Assembly (NCBI GenBank): GCA_041906185.1
Contig: JAYRJQ010000003.1
Location: 207,426-271,425, forward strand
Length of the DNA: 64,000 bases
Source of the DNA: Roseateles_B sp041906185
GTDB taxonomy: Bacteria > Pseudomonadota > Gammaproteobacteria > Burkholderiales > Burkholderiaceae_C
Direction of reading: 5' to 3'
The translations under genes were made by a program, and so were the position numbers. Positions 40,936 through 48,693 of the stretch are shown here, one piece after another. A model generated the notes under the pieces. It ran no database searches. It was not told the DNA's origin and worked only from the letters and a program-made list of their open reading frames with translations. Within the stretch, counting starts at the first letter, position 1. Each line of letters opens with the position of its first letter.

Positions 40936-43900
40936 TCAGGCCTCCGGCGGCCGGTAGTCCTTCAGCCAGGCCGGGAAGCGCTCAGCCGGCATGGGCCGCG
41001 CGATGAAGTAGCCCTGGCCGACGTCACAGCCCATGCCCAGCAGGCGGCGCCAGTGCTCGCGGGACTCGATGCCCTCGGCCACCGCCTTGCGCCCGAGGTC
41101 GTGCACCAGATCGATGGTGGAGCGCACGATGGTGGCCGAGTTCTGGCTCTCGGTCATGTCGAACACGAAGGACTGGTCGATCTTGATGTAGTCCACCGGC
41201 AGGCGCTGCAGGTAAGCCAGCGAGGAATAGCCGGTGCCGAAGTCGTCCACGTACAGCGGGATGCCGGCCTCGCGCAGGCCGTGCAGGATGCGCATCGCGA
41301 AGCCGGCGTCCTCCATGACGGTGCTCTCGGTGATCGCCAGCTCCAGCGTGCCCGGCTCGACGTCCCACTCCTGGTGCAGGCGCAACACAGTGGGCAGCAG
41401 GTCCTCGTCACGCAGGTTGCGGGCCGAGAGATTGACGGCCAGCGGCAGATGCGGCCCCTCGGGCTGCCAGGCCTTCAGCTGCGCCAGCGTGCGGCTCATC
41501 ACCCATTCCGTCAGCGGCTTGATGAGGCCGGTCTGCTCGGCCAGGTCGATGAACTCGCCGGGCCCGAGCAGGCCCAGCTCGGGATGCTGCCAGCGCACCA
41601 GCACCTCGGCGCCCGAGACGCGCCCCTCGCGCATGTCCACCTTGGGCTGCAGGTACAGCCGCAGCTCGTCCCGCTCCAACGCCCGCTTGAGCTCGCCGGC
41701 GCGCTTGAGCTTGCCAGGGTCGATGCGGTCCATGCTGCGCTCGAAGGAGACGCAGGGCAGGCCCTTGCGGCGCGCATGCTGCATGGCGATGTCCACGCGC
41801 CGGAACAGGTCGTGCGGGCTGGCGCCGTCCTCCGGGCACTGCACCAGGCCCATGCTCACGTTGATGTGCAGCGGGATGTCCGCCACCAGCACCGGCCGGG
41901 ACAGGGCCTGCTGCAGGCGTTCGACCACCCGCAGCGCCGGCGCCCGGTCGGTGTCGCGCATCAGCAGGGCGAACTCGTCGCCGCGCAGCCGGGCCACCAG
42001 CGCCGCGTCGGGTGATGCGGCCCGCAGCCGCTCGCCGATCTCCCGCAGCAAGGCGTCCCCCTGCTTGAAGCCGAGGGTGTCGTTGATGTCCTTCAGGCGC
42101 TCCACATTGCACTGCAGCAGGGCAAAGCCGGCGGGCGTCGTGCCGGCGCTCGCCTGCTCCAGGGCCGCCGCCAGCGCCTCGTCGAACTGCGTGCCGTTGG
42201 GCAGCCCGGTGAGGGCGTCGGTGCGCTCCAGGCGGTGCATGGCGGCCAGCGCCTGCTGCCGCTCGGCGCGGGCGCGCAGGGTGTCCAGGCCGAAGGCCAG
42301 GTCTTCCGCGGCCTCGGCCAACAGCCGCGCCTCCTCCTGGTCGAAGGTCGAGGGGCGGCGGTCGTAGATGGCCAGCACGCCGAAGCAGCGGCCGGCGGTG
42401 ATCAGCGGGCAGGCCATGGCACAGGCCACGCCCTCCAGACCGCGGTGCCAGTGGGCCTCGCCCGGTTCCTCCGCGATGTTGCCGACGAAGGTGGCCAGCC
42501 CGAGCCGCATCGCGCGGGCGGGCGCGCCCTGGCCCTCGGGCGTGTCAGCCATCACCCAGTCCTGTGAGCGCAGGTGCTCGAGGCCGGCGGGCAGCCCGCT
42601 CTGGGCCACGGCCCGCAGGCGTTGCGGCGCGCCGTTGGCTCCATCGTCCCCGGGCTGCCAGACGATGGCCAGCTCGTAGCCGCCCGCCGTGACCACCGCC
42701 TCGCACATGCCGTCGAGCAGGGTCTGCTCGTCCTGGGCGCGCAGCAGGATCTTGTTGCCAGCGCTGAGCGTGCGCAGCGCACGGCTGACGCGCTGCAGGT
42801 CCTCGACGTGTTCCTCGAGATGCTGGTTCAGCACCTGGATGCGCTGCTCGGCCTCCTTGCGGTGCGTGATGTCGGTGCCCAGCACGTAGTAGCCCTCGAC
42901 GGCGCCATCGCCCCGGCGCCGTGGCGCGTAGCTGATGGCCTGCCAGACGCCGGGGAAGGGCTCCCAGTCGTAGTCCTGCGGCTCGCCCGCCAGCACCCGC
43001 TCGATCATGGGCTGCGCCTTCGCGAAGCGGGCCTCGCCGAGGACCTCGGGCACGCGGTGGCCGGTGAGCTCCGCGTGGCCGGGCGCGAAGCAGTCGTGGT
43101 ACTGGCGGTTGACGTAGACGTAGCGCAGGGTCTTGTCCACGTAGGCGATCAGCGCCGGGACGTTGCTGATCACATTGCGCAGGTGCTCCTCGCTCTCGCG
43201 AAGCTGCTCGCTGCGCTCCTGGACCTCGCGATCGGCCTGGTCCTTCTGCTGCCGCAGCAGCGCCTGCAGGGCCAGCTCGTCCGTCGTGTCACGGACCACA
43301 TACACCAGCCCGAGGAACTGCCGCTTGCGGCTCCACAGCGGCGCCGCCATGACGTTGACGGTGCACAGGCTGCCATCGGGCCGCTGCAGCCGCGCCTGCA
43401 AGCCGTTGGCGCTGACCGCCTCGGCCAGGCGTGTCAGCGGCAGCGGCGTCGGTGCCGAGGCGTCGGCGTCCACGAGGCTCAGCAGCTCGCCGACGTCCCG
43501 GCCCTGGGCCTGGTCGGCGGGGCTGTCCAGCAGGTGTTCCGCGGCCGGATTCAGGCGGCGGACGTGACCTTCGGTGTCGGTGACCAGCACGGCGTCACCG
43601 ATGGAACGCAGGGTGACGTCCAGGTGCTCCTCGCGCTCGGCCAGGTCCTGCTGGTGTTCGCGGGCTGCGGCCAGCTGGCGACGGATCAGGCCGTGGCTGG
43701 CGGCGAGCACCGCCAGCAGCGCGGCGGCGACCACGCCGCCCGCCCAGCGGACCTGCTCGCGGGTGCGCGTCTGCCGATCGCTGTAGAGCTGCTGCTGGCG
43801 CACGGCCTCACTCTCCAAGGCGTCCAGCAACGCGTGCATGCGGGCCCGTGTCGCTTGCAAGGGCGCCTTCAGCGCGAAGGCGGTGGCCGCCTCCTGGCCC

Positions 43901-44301
43901 TGCTCCTCGCGAAGCCGGACGATCTCGTTGGCAATCGCCATGCGCTGATCCACGACGTCACGCAGCTGCTGCCACCGCTCCAGCTGGGCAGCGTCATCCT
44001 CGACCAGGCGCTGGATGCCGGCCAGGGCAGCCTCCCGGCGCACCATCTGGAGGTCACGCGACCGGCGGTAGACCTGCTGGCCGGTGAGTCGGAAGTTCTG
44101 CGTGTCAAGCTCCGACTGCAGCGTGCTGTTGCGCACCAGGGAGACCTTGGCCAGCAGCTGGTGCGTCTGTGTCACCAGCGCCACGGCCTCGTCAGCGTCC
44201 CCGCTGAGCTTGTAGAGGGCGGCGCACAGGATCAGGGTCGTTGCCAGTGCGGCTGCAAACACCCGACGCACCGTCCGGTTGAATCTGGATTGCAATATCA
44301 C
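40936..44301 (-). CDS. Membrane sensor with PAS, GAF, GGDEF and EAL domains
   Basis: Cyclic-di-GMP signalling protein of 1,121 residues. Two transmembrane helices (about 13-31 and 186-206) flank a CHASE3-like periplasmic helical sensor. Two PAS domains (about 225-340 and 375-495), a GAF domain (about 525-690), a GGDEF domain (about 700-860) and an EAL domain (about 875-1115) follow. The GGDEF signature reads RGDEF (LVARLRGDEFALL) and the EAL reads EVL (GAEVLVRWQHPE); both variants can be active in known proteins. The EAL domain keeps DDFGTGYSSL. It lies downstream of the nos genes on the same strand, 107 bp after the second nosL-like gene. Confidence 0.93.
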   Translation of the reverse strand: MILQSRFNRTVRRVFAAALATTLILCAALYKLSGDADEAVALVTQTHQLLAKVSLVRNSTLQSELDTQNFRLTGQQVYRRSRDLQMVRREAALAGIQRLVEDDAAQLERWQQLRDVVDQRMAIANEIVRLREEQGQEAATAFALKAPLQATRARMHALLDALESEAVRQQQLYSDRQTRTREQVRWAGGVVAAALLAVLAASHGLIRRQLAAAREHQQDLAEREEHLDVTLRSIGDAVLVTDTEGHVRRLNPAAEHLLDSPADQAQGRDVGELLSLVDADASAPTPLPLTRLAEAVSANGLQARLQRPDGSLCTVNVMAAPLWSRKRQFLGLVYVVRDTTDELALQALLRQQKDQADREVQERSEQLRESEEHLRNVISNVPALIAYVDKTLRYVYVNRQYHDCFAPGHAELTGHRVPEVLGEARFAKAQPMIERVLAGEPQDYDWEPFPGVWQAISYAPRRRGDGAVEGYYVLGTDITHRKEAEQRIQVLNQHLEEHVEDLQRVSRALRTLSAGNKILLRAQDEQTLLDGMCEAVVTAGGYELAIVWQPGDDGANGAPQRLRAVAQSGLPAGLEHLRSQDWVMADTPEGQGAPARAMRLGLATFVGNIAEEPGEAHWHRGLEGVACAMACPLITAGRCFGVLAIYDRRPSTFDQEEARLLAEAAEDLAFGLDTLRARAERQQALAAMHRLERTDALTGLPNGTQFDEALAAALEQASAGTTPAGFALLQCNVERLKDINDTLGFKQGDALLREIGERLRAASPDAALVARLRGDEFALLMRDTDRAPALRVVERLQQALSRPVLVADIPLHINVSMGLVQCPEDGASPHDLFRRVDIAMQHARRKGLPCVSFERSMDRIDPGKLKRAGELKRALERDELRLYLQPKVDMREGRVSGAEVLVRWQHPELGLLGPGEFIDLAEQTGLIKPLTEWVMSRTLAQLKAWQPEGPHLPLAVNLSARNLRDEDLLPTVLRLHQEWDVEPGTLELAITESTVMEDAGFAMRILHGLREAGIPLYVDDFGTGYSSLAYLQRLPVDYIKIDQSFVFDMTESQNSATIVRSTIDLVHDLGRKAVAEGIESREHWRRLLGMGCDVGQGYFIARPMPAERFPAWLKDYRPPEA

Positions 44302-44408
44302 CCGCTCCGAGAAAGTCAGCCGCGGAGTATGCGCTGCGCTGCATCCCGCGCCGGGATTTCGCCTGCAGCTGTGGGGTTATGCAAACGGCCGCAGAGCGAA
44401 CATTTCCC

Positions 44409-45098
44409 TCAATGGTGGGGGCCGAGTCCGCGCAGGGCAGCGGGCCACTGCGCAGCCGGCAGCGCCAGGAGGCGCGAGAAGGGCCACAGCTCCCCGCCAT
44501 GCCGGGCCTGCAGCTGGCGCGCCAGGCCGACATCGGCAAAGGCGGGCAGGGCACCCCGACGCATCGGGCTGGCCGCCGCCGCCGGCCAGGCGCTGTCCAT
44601 CAGCACGGTGGCCCCCTCCGCAGCGATCCAGCGCGGTGCCGGGGCGGCGGCGTCGGGCAGATAGAGGCGCGCGACGTCCTCGCGCCCATAGCCGGGCGCA
44701 TGGCGGCCGGGGTTCTGGAGGTAGAGCAGCAGGTCCGGCGCGGCGTCGAAGAAGTGCGCTGCGCCATCGCGGTAGATCAGCTGGCAGGCCCAGCGGGGCT
44801 GGCGGGCCGGGTACATGCCACAGACCGGGCAGCGCGCGTCCGGCGGCGGCAGGCGCGCAGCCAGGCGGTCCGCCCCCAGCGCGGGCGTCCAGGATTGCAA
44901 CGGCGCGACGCGGCAGACGTCCTCGGGTGCCTGGGCCTCGCGGGCCCCGCCTTCGCGGCGCTGCCAGGTGGCGAGCGCCGCGCCAGCCCCGCAGAGCACG
45001 GGCAGACCCAGCCCGCCGAGCAGCCAGCGCATGGCGCGGCGGCGGCCTGGCCGGGTGTCGCTTGAGGCCGCCGAAGGCGGCTCGGTCCGGGTGTTCAC
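44409..45098 (-). CDS. Second NosL-like copper protein
   Basis: NosL-family protein of 229 residues distinct from the canonical NosL before it. An N-terminal basic stretch (RPGRRRAMRWLLGGLGLPVLCGAG) looks like a signal or anchor. The core has CPVCGMYPARQPRWACQLIY, a Cys-x-x-Cys-Gly-Met copper-site motif, then DGAAHFFDAAPDLLLYL, as in NosL. The GTG start at 45098 overlaps the nosL stop, indicating coupling; an internal ATG at 45032 is an alternative. As the last gene of the nos operon it probably helps copper supply to NosZ. Why there are two is unknown. Confidence 0.75.
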   Translation of the reverse strand: MNTRTEPPSAASSDTRPGRRRAMRWLLGGLGLPVLCGAGAALATWQRREGGAREAQAPEDVCRVAPLQSWTPALGADRLAARLPPPDARCPVCGMYPARQPRWACQLIYRDGAAHFFDAAPDLLLYLQNPGRHAPGYGREDVARLYLPDAAAPAPRWIAAEGATVLMDSAWPAAAASPMRRGALPAFADVGLARQLQARHGGELWPFSRLLALPAAQWPAALRGLGPHH

Positions 45099-45643
45099 AT
45101 CCGGCTGTCCTGCTGCGCGCCGCCGCTGAGGTCCACCATGTCGGGCTTCAGCGCGGCGAAGGCCAGCACCTTGCCGCCGAAGGCCTGCGCGAAGGCCTGC
45201 GCCGCGGCCTGCTCCTTGAAGCTGGCGATGGTCGGGCCCATGGAGCCCTGGCGCTTGCTGCCGAGCACGTAGAAGCCCTGGCGCACGTCGAACCAGTGCC
45301 CGCGCGGGATCTCCCAGTCGGCCTGCGCCATGTCCTGCGTGTAGGCGATGCGCACGGCGCGCTGCTGCTCCGGCTTGAGCAGCACGTTGAAGAGCTCCAC
45401 GGTGTCGCAGAACCAGTGCGGCTTGGCGTCGCCGACGTAGAGGATCTGGCCCTTGGGGCCGGGATAGTCGGCCAGCAGCATGCCGTCGAGGTCGCAGCTC
45501 AGGCCGGCGACGATCTCGCTGGGTGCCGGCGGGGCCTCGTCCGGCTTGCCGCAGGCGCTCAAGCCACCGACCAGGCCGAGCAGCCCGAGGGTGAGGCCCT
45601 GGCGGCGGGTCATGGCAGGCAGGCGGGTGGGCAGGGTGTTCAT
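45095..45643 (-). CDS. nosL: Copper chaperone lipoprotein NosL
   Basis: Outer-facing lipoprotein that delivers Cu(I) for the CuZ site of nitrous oxide reductase; 182 residues. The lipobox is LSAC in GLVGGLSACGKPDEA. The copper-binding region includes LSCDLDGMLLADYPGPKGQI, and the core QDMAQADWEIPRGHWFDVRQGFYV is typical. The start overlaps the nosY stop by ATGA, and the stop overlaps the next gene, so translation is probably coupled. Confidence 0.93.
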   Translation of the reverse strand: MNTLPTRLPAMTRRQGLTLGLLGLVGGLSACGKPDEAPPAPSEIVAGLSCDLDGMLLADYPGPKGQILYVGDAKPHWFCDTVELFNVLLKPEQQRAVRIAYTQDMAQADWEIPRGHWFDVRQGFYVLGSKRQGSMGPTIASFKEQAAAQAFAQAFGGKVLAFAALKPDMVDLSGGAQQDSRM

Positions 45644-46467
45644 GGCTTGAATCTCCAGGAGGCAAGGGCCAGCGGTGCGAGGATCCAGCCGAGCATGGCG
45701 GAGCCGAGCAGCCAGGGCTGGCCGAGGCTTTGCGGCACCACGGCCGCCAGGCCATAAAGGCGCCGGACGTCGTCCAGCGCGAAGACGTTGAGGATGCGGA
45801 ACAGGTCCGCCGGGTTCAGCAGCAGCACATAGGCGAGCGCATCGCCGCCGATCTGCCCCTGGCTCGCGACCAGCACGCCCATCAGCGCGAGGTCGAAGAC
45901 CAGGACGAGCACGAACCACAGGCTGATGGCGAGGCCCGAGGCCCGCGTGCGGTCCCGCGCCAGCACCGAGATGAGCATCGCCAGGCTCAGGAAGGCCAGG
46001 CCGAGCAGGATGGAGCTCAGCACGAAGCCGCTGTAGTGGTAGAGCCCGGCGGGGCCGAAGCGCTGCCACAGCAGCACGCCCACCAGCGCGAAACCGATCA
46101 GCGTGGACAGGCTCAGCGCCGCCGCCAGGCCCAGGTACTTGCCCAGCAGCAGCTCCAGGCGGGTCAGCGGGTGCGCCAGCAGCAGGTCCAGCGAGCCCCG
46201 CTCACGCTCGCCCACGATGGCGTCGAAGCCCAGCAGCAGGGCGATCAGCGGGATCAGGTAGATCACCAGGCTGACGAGGCTGGCGATGGTCAGCTCGATG
46301 GAGCGCGGCCCGACCACGCCTTGCGCGGCGCTGCCGAAGTAGGTGATGGCCAGGGAGAAGGCCGTGAACACCAGGGCCACGGCCAGCACCCAGCGGTTGC
46401 GCAGGCGGTCGCGGAATTCCTTGCCGGCCAGCGTGGCCAGGCAGCGCCATTGGAGGGCACCGTTCAT
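45640..46467 (-). CDS. nosY: Nos ABC-type maturation permease
   Basis: Membrane part of the NosFY ABC transporter needed for CuZ assembly; 275 residues with about six transmembrane helices. Typical sequences are ATLAGKEFRDRLRNRWVLAV at the start and GFDAIVGERERGSLDLLLAHP in the first loop. It overlaps nosF by 4 bp and nosL by 4 bp. It is thought to move a sulfur species or energise NosD; this role is from the family, not visible here. Confidence 0.94.
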   Translation of the reverse strand: MNGALQWRCLATLAGKEFRDRLRNRWVLAVALVFTAFSLAITYFGSAAQGVVGPRSIELTIASLVSLVIYLIPLIALLLGFDAIVGERERGSLDLLLAHPLTRLELLLGKYLGLAAALSLSTLIGFALVGVLLWQRFGPAGLYHYSGFVLSSILLGLAFLSLAMLISVLARDRTRASGLAISLWFVLVLVFDLALMGVLVASQGQIGGDALAYVLLLNPADLFRILNVFALDDVRRLYGLAAVVPQSLGQPWLLGSAMLGWILAPLALASWRFKP

Positions 46468-47411
46468 GCAGCCTCCCGCAGTTCGAAGTAGACGTCTTCC
46501 AGGCTGGGCTCCTGCAGGCTCAGGTCCGCCAGGTCCAGCGCGGCGAGGCGCTGCAGCACGGGCATCTTCAGGTCCCGCGGGCAGCGCAGGCAGGCGTGCT
46601 GCGGGTCCTCGCGCTGGAGCTCCAGCCGGTCCATGAGGCCGGACAGCTGCGAGGGCAGGGCGTCCAGCTGGGCGGGCGTGCCGGCCAGCAGCACGCGCAG
46701 CGGCATGGCCGATCGCTCACGCAGCGCCTGCACCGTGCCCTGCGCCTTCAGCCGCCCGCCGCTGAGCATGGCCAGCGCGTCGACGCGGCCCTGCAGCTCG
46801 GCCAGGATGTGCGAGCTGATCACCAGCGACACGCCGCGCGAGCGCAGGGTGTCGAGCTGCCGGTAGAAGTCGCGGATGGCCGAGGGGTCCAGGCCGGTGG
46901 TCGGCTCGTCCAGCAGCAGCAGGCGCGGCTCGCCGAGCAGGGCCTGCGCGAAGCCCAGGCGCTGGCGCATGCCCTTGGAGTATTCGCGCACGGCACGGCG
47001 GCTGGCCGCGGCCAGGCCCACCTGCTCGAGCAGGGCCTCGCACTGCGTCAGGGGCGCGCCCTTGAGCCGGGCGAAGAACTGCAGGGTCTCCAGGCCGCTG
47101 AGGTTGTCGTAGAGGACGAGGTTCTCGGGCAGGTAGCCCAGGTGCCGGCGCAGCGCGCGGAAGTTCGGGCCGTCCACGGCCTCGCCCAGCACGTGCAGGC
47201 TGCCGGACGTCGGCCGGATCAGCCCCAGCAGCAGCTTGAAGAGCGTGCTCTTGCCGGCGCCGTTGTGGCCGATGAGGCCGAAGAGCTGGCCGGGGGCGAC
47301 GTCCAGATCCACGCCGTCCAGGGCCTTGAGCAGGGTCGGGCCGGCGCCGTAGTGCTTGCAGAGGCCGCGCAGTTGCAGCACGGCTCCGCCGTCATTGTGC
47401 GAGCTTGTCAC
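46464..47411 (-). CDS. nosF: Nos ABC-type maturation ATPase
   Basis: ATPase partner of NosY, 315 residues. Walker A is GHNGAGKST, the signature REYSKGMRQRLGFAQAL, Walker B LLLLDEPTTGLD. The C-terminal third is the regulatory extension seen in NosF. The ATG at 47411 lies 20 bp inside the end of nosD, an overlap typical of tight nos operons. Confidence 0.94.
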   Translation of the reverse strand: MTSSHNDGGAVLQLRGLCKHYGAGPTLLKALDGVDLDVAPGQLFGLIGHNGAGKSTLFKLLLGLIRPTSGSLHVLGEAVDGPNFRALRRHLGYLPENLVLYDNLSGLETLQFFARLKGAPLTQCEALLEQVGLAAASRRAVREYSKGMRQRLGFAQALLGEPRLLLLDEPTTGLDPSAIRDFYRQLDTLRSRGVSLVISSHILAELQGRVDALAMLSGGRLKAQGTVQALRERSAMPLRVLLAGTPAQLDALPSQLSGLMDRLELQREDPQHACLRCPRDLKMPVLQRLAALDLADLSLQEPSLEDVYFELREAA

Positions 47412-48693
47412 GCCATTGGCTCCAGTCGCGGTGGTGGGGATTCATGCGCGGCGCGGCGTCGACGACGCTGGGCACCCGCAGGACGGGGAATTGCTGGCCG
47501 AGCACGCGCAGGGCCTGCACGGCGGGGCTGCCGCTGAGCAGGGCCATCGCGGGGTGCTGGTACTGCAGCCGGTCGACGACGTCGTTGGCTTCGTAGGGGA
47601 GGTCGCCGAGGCCGTCGCCGTCGCGGTCCCAGCCCTGGTAGTTGCTCCAGTGGTTGCCCTGGCCGGCCGGCTTGCCGGGCTTGTCGCCCCAGGCCTCGTC
47701 GCGGCTGCCCACGTAGCGCACCTGCTCGCGGTTGCCGATGAAGTCGTTGCCCTGCACGGTGTTGCGCGTGGAGCCCGCGCTCAGGTGCACGCCCACGGCG
47801 TTGTTGAGCACGAGGTTGCCGCGCACCGTGGCGTACTCGACGTCGTAGATGAAGAAACCGCGGCCGTTGCCCACCACCACATTGCCCTCGATGACCGAGT
47901 CCTGCAGGGTGCGCAGCATGATGCCGTGGTCGGTGTTGGCCCAGGTGCGGTTGTTGCGCACGGTCTGGTCCCGCACTTCCATCAGCGCCAGGCCACCGCG
48001 GTTGTGATGGCTGTCATTGCCCTCCCACAGGTTGTAGTAGGAGTTCATGTAGTGCGTGCCGTAGCGGCTGTGGTGCAGCTCGTTGCCCTTGAACTCGGCG
48101 TGGTGGGAGACGTCCACGTACAGCGCGTCCCGCACGAAGCTGATGCGGTTGTCGAGGATGCGCGCGCCCTGGGTGTTGTAGAGCTGCACGCCGTTGCCGC
48201 GCTGCGAGGTGTTGAGGTCGCGCAGGCCGGTGATGTTGTTGCGCTCCACGCGCACATCGTCCGCCTTCTCGATCCACAGGCCGAAGAGGTTGTAGACGAG
48301 CTCGCAGTCCTTCACCACGGCGCGGTGCGCGCCCGGCTGCAGATAGATGCCGGCGTGCTGGTCCTTGAGGCTGTGGCCGCTGTCGCGGACGATCAGCCCC
48401 TCGAGGCGCACATCCGGCGCCGTCACGCGGATCGTGTCGCCGCGCCGGCCGCCGCTGATCGTGGGGCGGTTCACGCCGCGCAGGGTCAGCGGCTTGTTGA
48501 TGCGCAGGGACTCGTCGTGGAAGGCGCGCTCGATCTCCACCACATCGCCCGCCGCGGCACGGTCCAGCACCGGCTGGATGGCCTCGCCCGGCTTGACACG
48601 CCAGGTGGCGGACCAGGCGGTGCCGGCCAGCAGCAGGCCCAGCAGCGCCGCGGTCAGCCGTGCCGAGCTCATCAATGCCGGTGGGGGCTTCAT
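47392..48693 (-). CDS. nosD: Periplasmic NosD, copper-centre assembly protein
   Basis: Periplasmic right-handed beta-helix protein (CASH repeats) required for maturation of NosZ; 433 residues. The signal peptide (LTAALLGLLLAGTAWSA) is followed by WRVKPGEAIQPVLDRAAAGD and repeated rungs such as ILDNRISFVRDALYVDVSHH and GTHYMNSYYNLWEGNDSHHN, which are family hallmarks. The ATG at 48693 overlaps the nosR stop by ATGA. Confidence 0.94.
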   Translation of the reverse strand: MKPPPALMSSARLTAALLGLLLAGTAWSATWRVKPGEAIQPVLDRAAAGDVVEIERAFHDESLRINKPLTLRGVNRPTISGGRRGDTIRVTAPDVRLEGLIVRDSGHSLKDQHAGIYLQPGAHRAVVKDCELVYNLFGLWIEKADDVRVERNNITGLRDLNTSQRGNGVQLYNTQGARILDNRISFVRDALYVDVSHHAEFKGNELHHSRYGTHYMNSYYNLWEGNDSHHNRGGLALMEVRDQTVRNNRTWANTDHGIMLRTLQDSVIEGNVVVGNGRGFFIYDVEYATVRGNLVLNNAVGVHLSAGSTRNTVQGNDFIGNREQVRYVGSRDEAWGDKPGKPAGQGNHWSNYQGWDRDGDGLGDLPYEANDVVDRLQYQHPAMALLSGSPAVQALRVLGQQFPVLRVPSVVDAAPRMNPHHRDWSQWRDKLAQ

